A stretch of DNA of 64,000 nucleotides from Pullulanibacillus camelliae (GTDB lineage: Bacteria; Bacillota; Bacilli; Bacillales; Sporolactobacillaceae): assembly GCF_014642655.1 (NCBI RefSeq), contig NZ_BMIR01000001.1, positions 23,518 to 87,517 on the forward strand, written 5' to 3'. The notes beneath the pieces are model-generated. The model searched no databases, had not been told where the DNA came from, and saw only the letters and a list, made by a program, of their open reading frames with translations. Of this stretch, positions 27,092-36,249 are shown in pieces (within the stretch, counting starts at the first letter, position 1; each line of letters begins with the position of its first letter). The translations under genes and the position numbers were made by a program.

Positions 27092-27915
27092 TTACTCACC
27101 TCTTGCCAACCTGCTAATTTTTTCTCGAGATATAACACCAATTTGTCCATTATAAATCCAATGATCCCAATTAAAACGATGCCAAGAATGACTTGGTCCA
27201 TCCTAAAAAAGGTGCCGGCCTCCATAATCATATTTCCTAGGCCTTTAGAAGCCCCCGTCATTTCAGCAGCAACCAAGGTTGTCCAAGCCGATGCTAATCC
27301 AAGTCTTACACCGACAAGAATATAAGGAAAAGATGCTGGAACAACCACTTCAAAAAAGATATCTTTATCATTTGCCCCAAGCACTCTAGCAGCCTTTATT
27401 AAGGTGGGATCAACATTGCGCACCCCTTGGTAAATGGAAACAACCATCACTAGAAAAGTGGCAACAAATATGACTGCTATTTTGGCACTTTCACCCACAC
27501 CAAAAGCCACGATAACAAGTGGGATTAAAGCAATGGGGGGAATCGTTCTAAAAAATTGAATCCAGGGCTCTGTTAAAGAGCGGAAGGTGCCATACCAACC
27601 CATTAGAAATGCGATGGGAATAGCAACGACTAAGCCAAGAAGAAAGCCTGATAACACCCTAAAGATACTCGTATAAATATCAGAGATTAAGCCATTTTCC
27701 AGTTCTGAGATAAACGTTTTGATTAGGATAATAGGATTCGTAATAATCGTAGAGACTGAGGGAATTAATGCGAGTAAAAACCAAGCAATAATCCCTAGAG
27801 CAAGCGAAATGATAACCATTATCCGGTTGTCAATCCGAGATAGACTCAACCTTTTTTTCTTGATTTCCATAGCCTCTGCTTGTTTCTTTTCAAAATCAAC
27901 ATTATTAGTAGCCAT
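27088..27915 (-). CDS. Sulfonate/taurine-type ABC transporter permease (SsuC/TauC family)
   Basis: 275 residues, about six membrane spans, with the family motif TLIKAARVLGANDKDIFFEVVVP for ATPase docking and RTIPPIALIPLVIVAFGVGESAKI. AAGGAGG ribosome site. It lies 28 bases after the sulfatase gene and overlaps the ATPase gene, so the four genes form one transcript. Family membership points to sulfonates or other small anions; the sulfatase points to a sulfate ester. Confidence 0.92.
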   Translation of the reverse strand: MATNNVDFEKKQAEAMEIKKKRLSLSRIDNRIMVIISLALGIIAWFLLALIPSVSTIITNPIILIKTFISELENGLISDIYTSIFRVLSGFLLGLVVAIPIAFLMGWYGTFRSLTEPWIQFFRTIPPIALIPLVIVAFGVGESAKIAVIFVATFLVMVVSIYQGVRNVDPTLIKAARVLGANDKDIFFEVVVPASFPYILVGVRLGLASAWTTLVAAEMTGASKGLGNMIMEAGTFFRMDQVILGIVLIGIIGFIMDKLVLYLEKKLAGWQEVSK

Positions 27916-27943
27916 ACTCGACCTCCTTATGCACTAATAGCTT

Positions 27944-29407
27944 TTAAACTTCTCCGTAGGCTGAAGCCAATTCATCGGCTTTAATAAATTTTGCTTCCAG
28001 TTCCTTTGCCGCATTTCCCCAGCCTGATCGATTTAAATGTTCAATCCATGACTCTAATGTGACATATTTCCATGGTCCAGTCTTAACGACCTCTTGTAAT
28101 GGGTCAACCATATTAAGTGGATAGCCCAAATGCTCTTGCTCCCATTCAGCTAATCTTGAATTCATTAAAGTGATGATTTCAGGAAATGCCTTTGCCACAT
28201 TTTTTGTTTGATTGGGATCATTTATCATATCGTAGAGTGTCACATCTTCAAATCTATACAACCCTGGATGATACGTCCGAATGTAGTACCACTTCTCATC
28301 CCTCACCGCCCGCTGACACGTATAGAGTGCATGATCCATGACCAAGTAAGGTCTGCCCTCTTGTTCTTCCCCCTTTAATGTACTGACATAGGATTGACCA
28401 TCCCATCCTGAAGGAATTGGTAAGCCTACTAAATCGGCAAGTGTGGCAATCACATCGACATTATATAAAAAGCCATCATACTCTTGACTCGACTTTGTAA
28501 CGCCTGGAATTGACATAATTAGTGGCAAGTGATGCACTGCCTCAGTGGCACTTGCGTGTTCCCCATATATACCTTGTTCTCCTAATGATTCCGCATGATC
28601 AGCACTGATAATAAAGCAAACCTCATCTTCAATTCCGAGGGATTCTAAGGTTTTTACAATGTGGCCAATCTGCTCATCCATAAATGAAATGGCACCATCA
28701 TAGCCATCAATTAAATGCTTGTAATCGTCTCTATTATTAATTTGTCTTGGCATGGTTGGTGGAATATTATCAACAGTGTGCAAAAAGCTAGCTGATCTTG
28801 GGAAACTATCTGATTGATGCTCCCGAATAATAGCTTCACTCGGAAAAGCGTTGACCGGGCTCTCTTTCCATTGCTCAACATACTCCTTTGGACATGTATA
28901 TAAGGTGTGCGGATCCCAGTATTGAATATGCAAGAAATAGTTATCCTCTGTTCCATGTGCTTTTAACCAAGGGATAACAGATTCATTAACCTCATCCGCA
29001 TTTTCATTTCCTTCCCTCAAGGTATGTGTATGCACTTCATTCCAGCCTGCAAAGTACCACCAAGCATGATGGCGATCACCAAATGAGGAGAAGGTTACCG
29101 TTTTATAGCCGGCCTCACGGAGATATCTTGTGAAAAAAGGATACTTTGCTGAATGCCCATCACCTTCTGGATAATAAAAGTTATATCCCGGTCCCCAATG
29201 TGTTAATGCACCATGATTGACACCAAATCGTCCTGACATAAAACTCGCTCTAGAAGGAACGCAGGGTGAAGAGGCTGCATAGCACCTATTGAATTTCATT
29301 CCCCTCTCAGCAATTTTGTCTATATTTGGAGTCGTCTGCCTATGATACCCATAACAACTCATATGATCAGGGCGCAGTGAATCAATATCAAAATAAATAA
29401 ATCTCAT
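27944..29407 (-). CDS. Cytoplasmic Cys-type sulfatase
   Basis: About 487 residues of the alkaline-phosphatase/sulfatase superfamily. FDIDSLRPDHMSCYGYHR gives the first metal aspartates; SPCVPSRAS contains the C-x-P-S-R signature, Cys49 being converted to formylglycine; IISADHAESLGEQGIYGEH supplies the second metal site. No signal peptide, so it acts on imported substrate. The ATG at 29407 has GGAGGTG 6 bases upstream; a longer open frame to 29476 would run through the promoter. First gene of the operon with the SsuABC-type importer. A maturation enzyme must be encoded elsewhere. Substrate unknown. Confidence 0.9.
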   Translation of the reverse strand: MRFIYFDIDSLRPDHMSCYGYHRQTTPNIDKIAERGMKFNRCYAASSPCVPSRASFMSGRFGVNHGALTHWGPGYNFYYPEGDGHSAKYPFFTRYLREAGYKTVTFSSFGDRHHAWWYFAGWNEVHTHTLREGNENADEVNESVIPWLKAHGTEDNYFLHIQYWDPHTLYTCPKEYVEQWKESPVNAFPSEAIIREHQSDSFPRSASFLHTVDNIPPTMPRQINNRDDYKHLIDGYDGAISFMDEQIGHIVKTLESLGIEDEVCFIISADHAESLGEQGIYGEHASATEAVHHLPLIMSIPGVTKSSQEYDGFLYNVDVIATLADLVGLPIPSGWDGQSYVSTLKGEEQEGRPYLVMDHALYTCQRAVRDEKWYYIRTYHPGLYRFEDVTLYDMINDPNQTKNVAKAFPEIITLMNSRLAEWEQEHLGYPLNMVDPLQEVVKTGPWKYVTLESWIEHLNRSGWGNAAKELEAKFIKADELASAYGEV

Positions 29408-29447
29408 AATAGCACCTCCAACAAGATAATCTAAATTCTTGTTTTCA

Positions 29448-29476
29448 ATTATAGCGCTTTCACTAATTATATTCAA
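29448..29476 (-). promoter_or_regulatory. Sigma-A promoter of the sulfatase operon with cre-like site
   Basis: On the minus strand TTGAAT (29471-29476), 17-base spacer, TATAAT (29448-29453). A cre-like site TGAAAGCGCTATAA (29449-29462, 13 of 14) overlaps the -10, so carbon catabolite repression is likely. Confidence 0.75.
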
Positions 29477-29566
29477 TATGAATTTAATTAAAATTTAAAA
29501 TAGGCATAAAACTGACAAAACGACTTTAATCAAGCATTTTATTCACAATTATATATTCATATTGAA
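29472..29566. promoter_or_regulatory. Pair of identical 11-bp palindromic motifs upstream of the sulfatase operon
   Basis: TTCAATATGAA (29472-29482), overlapping the -35, and its exact reverse complement TTCATATTGAA (29556-29566). Each is TTCA-N3-TGAA; the centres lie 84 bp apart, about eight helical turns. Candidate operators for an unidentified regulator. Confidence 0.4.
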
Positions 29567-29587
29567 ATTATCTATCGATTAATTGCT

Positions 29588-29909
29588 TAAAAAACTTAGC
29601 TTATGCCGCTTCGTGGGTACCCCTGCGCCTATCATCTTAATCCAAAGCCATTACATTTCTATTAAATTAAATTATAATTAATTTTATAATTTTTATATGA
29701 AAACTTGGTTTTATTAATTTTATACGATCATCATACGGATTTTTCTTTTGAATTTGCAAATACTTTATCCTGATCGCTTCGGAACTCCTGTTGTAAGTTT
29801 CAAATCACATTTATGGTTGCCTTCAAGCCTCAGATGACGAAAAGCCAAGCCTGGTTAGTACTATCAATCTTAAAGACGTCAGCGAAGCTATAAATTTTGA
29901 TAGTATAAA
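29588..29909. repeat. Dispersed repeat B, copy 2 (interrupted)
   Basis: Two pieces, 29588-29628 (CTTAGCTTATGCCGCTTCGT region) and 29764-29909 (ending GACGTCAGCGAAGC, TGATAGTATAAAAA), share order with the copies at 48536 and 58149. AT-rich unrelated sequence separates them. It stops 14 bases before the second sulfatase gene. Confidence 0.5.
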
Positions 29910-29923
29910 AATTACTCCATCCT

Positions 29924-31432
29924 TTAAGCGAAGCTCATCCGTTCTGGATAGGGTCCTTCAAGTTCTGCATAGACATCTATTAATTTCATAAACATCTGAT
30001 TCTTTATTTCTTTATATCTCGGATCATTAAATAAGTTTTTATATTCATAAGGATCTTCTGTTAAATGATAAAGTTCACCTTCTGCACGATTTAAATAGTA
30101 GTTCATTTTATACTCATTCATTACTAACGTCTTAACATAGAAATTGGGCTCTGCCCGATTTTCTACCAAACACCAATCTCGTTCAGACCGATTAGGATTT
30201 TTAAAGATATTCTTTTGGCTCATCCCTTGCATTTCTGGCAACGGATCAATACCGCAAATATCCAATAGTGTAGGTGCCAGATCAGCAAGACTGATTAAGG
30301 ATTCAGACTTAACGTCTTTTGGTAAAGTCTCAGGCCAGCTTACAACAAAAGGGACGCGAATGACATCTTCATAATGAATAGGACCTTTTAACCACAAGCC
30401 ATGATTACCCGCATAATCCCCATGATCTGATGTGAAAATGATCATTGTATTTTCTAAAAGGTTTTCTTCCTTAAGCGTTTTTACTACTCGACCTAAATGA
30501 TGATCCATTAAGCTTATCATGCCATAGTAAGCGGCTAACCACCTTTTGGCTCTCTCTATACCAATGGTTTTATTAGTATGACCAAGACATTGTATACCTC
30601 CAGTATCATGACCCGGGTCTGATGTTGTTTCAACATCAAGTTCATCCATTTTGCCTGCAATCAAATGTTGATGGATAGATGGCTTATCCATCATCTCCCC
30701 TTCCTTCGCATTAAAAGCCGGCAGGTTATCTGGATCATAAAGACTGTTCCAAGGTTCTGGACATAAGAAAGCATTATGAGGATCTTGAAAGCTACACCAT
30801 GCAAAAAAAGGAGCCTCTTTTGATTGTTTAATATAGTTAATTGTTTGATCCGCTGTCCAACGCGTATAATGAAGTTCTTCAGGTATGTCCCATGACCCTT
30901 CTCGGTGGCCTCCACCTGGACCAAAATATTGTGAGGGATCCACACCTTGTTCTTCTAACCAAGCCCCATAGTGCATGCCATGTGAAGAATCTTCATCAGC
31001 GTGTCCATGGACCATCGCTACTGTTTCAAATCCATAATAGGGACCATTCCAGTTCTTCCAAAATTCACGATCATGAATATTAGGCGGGGCTTCGAAGCTT
31101 TCCTTATTCAAAACCGGCTTAAAATGTGCTTTACCAAATAATCCAGTATTATACCCAGCCTTCGACAACTCAGAACTCAATGTCCGACAATTTTCATCCA
31201 GTTCCACTCCAATATTCCAACATTTATGCCGCGATGGGTATTGGCCTGTAAGAATACTTGATCGACTGGGGGAACAGACTGGATTGGTGACATACGTCCT
31301 CATGAATGAGACGCCGTCTTTAGTTAATTGATCCAAATTAGGCGTAGAAATTGTCTCATTACCTAACGCATGAATGGTATTCCAGTGTTGTTGATCTGTA
31401 GTAATTAACAAAATGTTAGGTCTGTTAGTCAT
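29924..31432 (-). CDS. Cytoplasmic Cys-type sulfatase, second
   Basis: 502 residues. RPNILLITTDQQHWNTIH carries the N-terminal metal aspartates, NPVCSPSRSSILTGQYPSRH the sulfatase signature with Cys53 as formylglycine precursor and the supporting Arg/Lys residues, FTSDHGDYAGNHGLWLKG the second metal site. C-terminal GELYHLTEDPYEYKNLFND is typical of sulfatases acting on carbohydrate or aryl sulfates. No signal peptide. Only about a quarter of positions match the sulfatase at 27944, so they are different subfamilies rather than a duplication. Monocistronic, divergent from an AraC-type regulator. Confidence 0.9.
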   Translation of the reverse strand: MTNRPNILLITTDQQHWNTIHALGNETISTPNLDQLTKDGVSFMRTYVTNPVCSPSRSSILTGQYPSRHKCWNIGVELDENCRTLSSELSKAGYNTGLFGKAHFKPVLNKESFEAPPNIHDREFWKNWNGPYYGFETVAMVHGHADEDSSHGMHYGAWLEEQGVDPSQYFGPGGGHREGSWDIPEELHYTRWTADQTINYIKQSKEAPFFAWCSFQDPHNAFLCPEPWNSLYDPDNLPAFNAKEGEMMDKPSIHQHLIAGKMDELDVETTSDPGHDTGGIQCLGHTNKTIGIERAKRWLAAYYGMISLMDHHLGRVVKTLKEENLLENTMIIFTSDHGDYAGNHGLWLKGPIHYEDVIRVPFVVSWPETLPKDVKSESLISLADLAPTLLDICGIDPLPEMQGMSQKNIFKNPNRSERDWCLVENRAEPNFYVKTLVMNEYKMNYYLNRAEGELYHLTEDPYEYKNLFNDPRYKEIKNQMFMKLIDVYAELEGPYPERMSFA

Positions 31433-31904
31433 TCAATCATTCACCCCTTATGGTTATTGCCATTGCAGAAAAACTGTTCATTGATTGTAGTCGGTATATT
31501 AAAGCAATATTTATCTTTTAATTTAAACTGAAACTATTAAAAACGGAGCCAAGAATAAAAACAAAGCGTTTTCAAAATAACCGACCTGTAATTAAGCTTA
31601 AAACTTAGAGCGAAGTCTCTTCTCTATTAACTTTTATAAAATAGAAGCGCCACGCCGTTACTCTGCTGATCTATCTGCCAAAGAGCTGTTCATTATTGAA
31701 GGTTCACACCACATCCTTTCATTGCTTAAAATAAATACTGTTCGAGCTCTCTCACGCTTTTTCAATTTGTAAAAATATGATACAGGCTACCTTCACTTTT
31801 TCGACAAAAGTTTAATTTAATAATAGTGTAATAAAACAATGGTGTGACTAGAATAGCATTATGTTAGAATTATTTTAACATTATGTTAGATAGGGGGCTA
31901 AAGC
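31433..31904. other. Divergent control region of sulfatase 2 and araC-type gene
   Basis: 472 bases without a gene. A cre-like sequence ACAAAGCGTTTTCA (31561-31574, 12 of 14 on the minus strand) lies toward the sulfatase. Near the regulator start are two copies of CATTATGTTAGA. No strong -35/-10 pair is evident for either gene. Confidence 0.45.
31857..31890 (+). promoter_or_regulatory. Direct repeats ahead of the AraC-type gene
   Basis: CATTATGTTAGA occurs at 31857-31868 and 31879-31890, a 22-bp period (two helical turns) as AraC-family dimers prefer. The second copy is also part of a palindrome TAACATTATGTTA (31877-31889). It lies just before the AGGGGG ribosome site, fitting autorepression. 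Confidence 0.5.
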
Positions 31905-32741
31905 ATGGACAGTTTCACCCATGAATATGCGAGCCACTGGTATCATAACCCAACGCTTACCGAAAAATCAGGCGGCCTTTGGATTGTAAGAGGGGGGAAA
32001 AATAAAGCAAAGCCTAACTATGTCGTTGGGCCACGGTTCATCAATTATTTCAGTTTACATTTTATCTTTGAAGGGAGTGGGAGCTTAAGCTTTAATAACG
32101 AGACCTTTCATTTAAATAGTGGGGACCTGTTTTGCTTATTTCCCCAACAGTCCTATATCTATAATACAGATCCGGAGAATTTGCTGCATATGCAATGGAT
32201 TGCTATTGATGGCAAGCAAGCCCCCTCCCTCATTTTCCAAATAGGCTTAACGGCCTCCAAGCCCATTCTTAGGAAGGTAATTACTGAGGATCTACTCACC
32301 GAATTAAATGCCTTATATGCTTCATTTGAACTTGATGATAAAAAATTTGCCCTACATCGCTTGGGACACTTATTTGAAATTTTTCATTTACTTTCCTTGC
32401 AAAATCAAGAGGTAGATCATTTTTCCTCAGATGACTGGATTCATCAAGCAAAGGATTATCTCAATATCCACTATACTGAAAATTTATCCGTCGAGGATGC
32501 TGCACAATATTTTGGTGTCCATCGAAGTTATTTTTCTGACTGCTTCAAACACACCTTTAACATTTCACCAAAGAAATACCTTGTTCAGCTTAGAATGAAC
32601 AAGGCGTATCAGATGATTGAAGACGAAACCTATTCCTTTACAGAGATTGCTCATTCCACAGGATACTCAGATATCTATTCCTTTTCAAGAGCCTTCAAAA
32701 ACTATTATGGCTTTTCACCAAGACAGGTAAAGGAAAACTGA
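31905..32741 (+). CDS. AraC-family transcriptional regulator
   Basis: 278 residues. N-terminal cupin-like sensor (LHFIFEGSGSLSFNNETFHL, then LNSGDLFCLFPQQSY) and C-terminal double helix-turn-helix: LSVEDAAQYFGVHRSYFSDCFKHTF then FTEIAHSTGYSDIYSFSRAFKNYYGFSPRQ. Divergent from the second sulfatase, which it probably activates; the sulfatase/ABC operon is another possible target. Inducer unknown. ATG with AGGGGG upstream. Confidence 0.88.
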   Translation: MDSFTHEYASHWYHNPTLTEKSGGLWIVRGGKNKAKPNYVVGPRFINYFSLHFIFEGSGSLSFNNETFHLNSGDLFCLFPQQSYIYNTDPENLLHMQWIAIDGKQAPSLIFQIGLTASKPILRKVITEDLLTELNALYASFELDDKKFALHRLGHLFEIFHLLSLQNQEVDHFSSDDWIHQAKDYLNIHYTENLSVEDAAQYFGVHRSYFSDCFKHTFNISPKKYLVQLRMNKAYQMIEDETYSFTEIAHSTGYSDIYSFSRAFKNYYGFSPRQVKEN

Positions 32742-32979
32742 TCGAATAATGGTGTCTATTTTTTTGAGGATACACTCTTTTTGAGCGGGAATGGATGATA
32801 TAAACAAAAAAATTCCCCACGTCCTACAAGAGTAAAGCATGCAACTTGGGGAAGCCTCCTCATAGAAACATCGTGGTTCCTATGTTTTTTCCAGCCTTTT
32901 ATATTAGAAAGCTTAGCTTATACTCAACCGCTGCGCCGAGCACAGCCTGATGTTCATGCTTTCTTACCTGTTTAGAAAA

Positions 32980-33002
32980 ACCGGGCAAAGAGCATGCCCG
33001 GT
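32980..33002 (-). terminator. GC-rich hairpin with T-tract, probable terminator
   Basis: ACCGGGC/GCCCGGT arms and a 9-base loop; on the minus strand followed by TTTTCTAAAC. It could end the thuA operon, although a repeat of 257 bases lies between. Confidence 0.5.
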
Positions 33003-33259
33003 CCTTGCTTGGTATAGAGCATCATCCAATATGAAAGAGGCTTCATTACCTGGTCAAGTGGATGGAGCGCAAGGCACGAGATTCGGGACACTCTAAAATC
33101 GTGTGTTCCTCGGGCGCCGCTGACTCATGATGCGGAAACTAGAATCCTGCGGGAAGTGGGAGATCGGTAAGACCTTAGCAGTGCGAAGGCGCGAGGAGGC
33201 TTACCACTCCCCCGCGGAAAGCGAGCGGCCTGGAGCGGAAATCCGCACCGTCCTCATGA
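33003..33259. repeat. Dispersed repeat C, longest copy
   Basis: Begins TATAGAGCATCATCCAATAT and includes GATGGAGCGCAAGGC, then GCGGGAAGTGGGAGATCGGT and a complementary CTTACCACTCCCCCGC, so the inner part folds back, then GCGGAAAGCGAGCGG and CTGGAGCGGAAATC. Related copies lie at 48238 and 56795. The GC content is higher than that of the surrounding sequence. Confidence 0.65.
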
Positions 33260-33973
33260 TCAGCTTAAACTTTCCTTAGGCTGTGCATTCCCATAAACAG
33301 GCTTATCACGTTTTGACGGTGCGACATAATGTGCCGCATTAATGATGACCTTCTGTACATCGGATTGGTAATAGGTTGGGAAGGTTTCATGTCCTGGTCT
33401 AAAGTAAAAGATTTTCCCTTGACCGCGATGGAACACACAGCCGCTTCTGAAGACCTCTCCACCCTTGAACCAGCTCAAAAAAATCAGCTCATCAGGGACT
33501 GGAATATCAAAATGTTCCCCGTACATTTCTTCATGTTCTAGCTCGATGGTTTCCCCGATCCCTTCAGCTATCGGATGGCCTGGGTTGACCACCCAAAGAC
33601 GTTCATTCTCTCCTGCCTCACGCCATTTTAAGTCACAAGACGTCCCCATCAGACGTTTAAAGATTTTAGAAAAATGACCGGAATGGAGAACAATTAATCC
33701 CATGCCATCTAAAACCCGTTGGTGGACACGACTGACAATCTCCTCAGACACCTCATCATGGGCCATGTGTCCCCACCAAACAAGCACATCTGTTTGCTTT
33801 AAGACATCCTCAGTCAGACCATGCTCCGGCTCATCAAGTGTCGCTGTTTTTGTTGCGAACCCGGCTTCATTTAGAAAGTCAGCAATGGCTTCGTGAATCC
33901 CACTGGGATAGACTGCTTTGACGGCTTCATCATTTTTTTCATGTCGAAATTCATTCCATACTGTTACATTCAT
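33260..33973 (-). CDS. ThuA-like protein
   Basis: 237 residues of the ThuA family (class I glutamine amidotransferase-like fold). Recognisable parts: [11 protein letters not shown] at the start, [19 protein letters not shown] (about 62-80), [22 protein letters not shown], and [16 protein letters not shown] with the conserved GHE. ThuA was first described in rhizobial trehalose use and has been linked to oxidation to 3-ketosugars; biochemical function in Bacilli is not established. GAGGAGTG ribosome site. Last gene of the operon with the sugar importer at 33999-37557. Confidence 0.9.
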   Translation of the reverse strand: MNVTVWNEFRHEKNDEAVKAVYPSGIHEAIADFLNEAGFATKTATLDEPEHGLTEDVLKQTDVLVWWGHMAHDEVSEEIVSRVHQRVLDGMGLIVLHSGHFSKIFKRLMGTSCDLKWREAGENERLWVVNPGHPIAEGIGETIELEHEEMYGEHFDIPVPDELIFLSWFKGGEVFRSGCVFHRGQGKIFYFRPGHETFPTYYQSDVQKVIINAAHYVAPSKRDKPVYGNAQPKESLS

Positions 33974-33998
33974 CTCTCTAACACTCCTCTACGTTTGT

Positions 33999-34826
33999 CT
34001 ATTCTTTTACTGATCCCGAAGTTAGTCCTGAAACAATGCGACGCTGGAAAATAAGGACTAAGATGACAAGTGGAACCGTCACAACAACTGTTGCCGCGCA
34101 AATTTCTCCCCAAGGTACGGAATACTGTCCTGAAAACATTGAGATTCCAACGGGTACGGTTTTATAAGCCTCGTCGGTATTAATCGTTAATGCAAAAAGG
34201 TATTCATTCCATGCTGCTATAAAGGCAAGGATAGCCGTGGTAAATATCCCAGGGACGGCCAATGGAAAAATGATCTTCCGATAGGTTTGCATCAGCGTGG
34301 CGCCATCCATTTTAGCCGATTCCTCTAGCTCTTGTGGTATTTTTCTAAAGAACGTAACCAAAATCCATATGGAAAGCGGCAGGGTAATCGTAATATACGG
34401 AATAATTAAACCCGTATAGCTATTGGTTAACCCCAAATGCATCAGAATAATATAAATTGGCGAAAGTGTTGAAATCTGCGGAAACATTGTTACTGATAAT
34501 GTTAACCCTAGTATCACGGATTTGCCACGAAAACGTAATCTTGCCAGAGCATACGCTGCAAATGAAGCAAATAACACGGAGATAATCGTTGTGCTTGCTG
34601 CGATAATAAAACTGTTTTTAAGATAGTTTAAAAAAGGATAATCAACAAACACTGAAACATAATTATTTAATGTTGGATGATCAGCAATCCAGTTAAACGC
34701 CTGGCTCCCGTATAGCTCTGTCGGAGGCTTGAAGGAGCTGAGAAACACCCAGAGAAACGGAAACATGATAACAAAAACAAAGACAATGAGAAACAAATAA
34801 AAGGATACCCCTGCTTTCTTTTCCAT
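33999..34826 (-). CDS. Sugar ABC transporter permease (ThuG/MalG type)
   Basis: 275 residues, six membrane spans, EAA loop LEESAKMDGATLMQTYRKIIFP. It begins MEKKAGVSFYLFLIVFVFVI with the first span at about 8-28; AAGGAGG ribosome site. It lies 12 bases after its partner permease and 25 bases before thuA. No ATPase gene accompanies it. Confidence 0.92.
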   Translation of the reverse strand: MEKKAGVSFYLFLIVFVFVIMFPFLWVFLSSFKPPTELYGSQAFNWIADHPTLNNYVSVFVDYPFLNYLKNSFIIAASTTIISVLFASFAAYALARLRFRGKSVILGLTLSVTMFPQISTLSPIYIILMHLGLTNSYTGLIIPYITITLPLSIWILVTFFRKIPQELEESAKMDGATLMQTYRKIIFPLAVPGIFTTAILAFIAAWNEYLFALTINTDEAYKTVPVGISMFSGQYSVPWGEICAATVVVTVPLVILVLIFQRRIVSGLTSGSVKE

Positions 34827-34838
34827 TTCTATTCCTCC

Positions 34839-36149
34839 TTATTTTTTTGAGCCTTCGGGTAAGAGATCGGAGCCCAACAATTTGACAAAAATGGCTGAAA
34901 TGATGGCCACACAGATAAAGACGATAACAGACAGCGCTGAACCACTTCCAAAATCCGTCTCAGAGAACATGACTTTATACGCGTAGATTGAAATCGTTTC
35001 TGTCGAGTTTGCTGGTCCTCCCCCCGTCAAAACCGAGATAAGGTCAAAGACGCGGAAGGCATCCAAAGTACGGAATAAAAGAGAAACCAAAATACTTAGC
35101 TTTAGCAATGGCAGCGTGATGTTAAGAAATTGCTTCCATTTATTTGCTCCATCAATTGCAGCCGCTTCATAAAGTGATTTTGGAATGACTTGCAGTCCTG
35201 CTAAGAGCAATAAAGCCATATAAGGTGTAGTCTTCCAAACATCGGTCAAAATGACAGAGAACATGGCTCCATCTCCGGTTGTGAGTAAGGTCCCCATATT
35301 ATGGATCAAACCAATTTTTTCAAAGAACTTTGCGATAATCCCGCTCTGTCCATCATAGAGATACTTCCACATCATTGCGGAAACGGCAGTTGGTATCGCC
35401 CATGGCACAAGTACGGCGGCTCGAATCAAACCTCTACCAAAGAAGGCTTTATTAATAAGCAGGGCGATCGCTAACCCCAGTACAAACTCTATTGCGACTG
35501 AGATCACTGTAAAAACAACGGTATGCAAGATGGCTGCCCACATTCGCGAATCCTTCAAAAAGTGCGCATAATGTTTTAAACCAATAAAATTCGGCTTATT
35601 CAAGGTATCTTCAAGGCCTGAAGCTAGCCCAATATCCTTTTTTGCATTGGATAAGACCTTAGTATTTTGATTCAGAGCCTTCAATTGCTTTGTGACTTGA
35701 TCTGTGGCCTTTTGAATAGCCTCAGCTGTTGACTTACTAATGGTCACTATCGAAAGCTTTTCTGACGGTGTTTTATAATTATTGAGGATGTCATTGACTT
35801 TATTATAACGATCCCCAGATTCTTTTCGGATTTCATTATCAATCGTCGTGAGCTGTTGATTGATTTTCGTTAAGGTAGCTTTCGGCTCTCCCGAAGCTTT
35901 AGTCGCATCATTTTTTAAATCCGCCATTAAAAAGGGGGCATTATCTAAATAACGATTTAAATCAAGGCTATAATGCCTCGTTGTTGATGCCTTTGTCGGA
36001 TCATTCAACTTGTAATCAAATAAACTAAAATACATGGATTGTAGGACCGGGTAAATCGCAATGACAAAGATCAGGATAAGAGCCGGACTCATTAAAAGAT
36101 AGGCAGCTTTCCAATCTGATTTTTTATGAAGTTTTTTCTGAGCCTTCAC
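34839..36149 (-). CDS. Sugar ABC transporter permease (ThuF/MalF type) with large extracellular insertion
   Basis: About 436 residues, some 130 more than usual. The first span (about 15-40) is followed not by the short loop of ordinary MalF-type permeases but by a polar, mostly helical-looking stretch (about 52-180) rich in Lys, Asp, Thr and Asn, e.g. LTTIDNEIRKESGDRYNKV. The usual FIGLKHYAHFLKDSRMWAAI segment and five more spans then resume; EAA loop LYEAAAIDGANKWKQFLNITLP. GTG at 36149 has GAGGTG 6 bases upstream; the GTG at 36158 lies inside that site. E. coli MalF has a comparably large loop, but at a different position. Confidence 0.9.
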   Translation of the reverse strand: MKAQKKLHKKSDWKAAYLLMSPALILIFVIAIYPVLQSMYFSLFDYKLNDPTKASTTRHYSLDLNRYLDNAPFLMADLKNDATKASGEPKATLTKINQQLTTIDNEIRKESGDRYNKVNDILNNYKTPSEKLSIVTISKSTAEAIQKATDQVTKQLKALNQNTKVLSNAKKDIGLASGLEDTLNKPNFIGLKHYAHFLKDSRMWAAILHTVVFTVISVAIEFVLGLAIALLINKAFFGRGLIRAAVLVPWAIPTAVSAMMWKYLYDGQSGIIAKFFEKIGLIHNMGTLLTTGDGAMFSVILTDVWKTTPYMALLLLAGLQVIPKSLYEAAAIDGANKWKQFLNITLPLLKLSILVSLLFRTLDAFRVFDLISVLTGGGPANSTETISIYAYKVMFSETDFGSGSALSVIVFICVAIISAIFVKLLGSDLLPEGSKK

Positions 36150-36171
36150 TTTCAACACCTCGTTTAGGAGT

Positions 36172-36199
36172 ATTGGCCTTCATGGACATGAAGGCCAAT
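36172..36199 (-). terminator. Stem-loop at the binding-protein/permease junction
   Basis: Perfect 13-bp arms ATTGGCCTTCATG/CATGAAGGCCAAT with two bases between. Without a T-tract it is more likely an mRNA-stabilising or processing hairpin than a terminator. Confidence 0.75.
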
Positions 36200-36249
36200 T
36201 TGCATATCAGCATGCTCCCCGTTGTTGGTTTTACATTTTGAGGATATAG

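Larger units (their letters stand above)
32742..33259. other. Gap between AraC-type gene and thuA, mostly repeat C
   Basis: Contains a loose TTCCCCA/TTGGGGAA stem (about 32812-32860), the ACCGGGC/GCCCGGT hairpin at 32980-33002 and the long repeat C copy up to the thuA stop. No gene is supported. Confidence 0.5.

Noticed and set aside
33003..33259. Repeat C as a possible structured RNA or riboswitch for thuA
   Set aside because: It lies downstream of thuA rather than in a leader and recurs in unrelated gaps, so a dispersed repeat explains it better.
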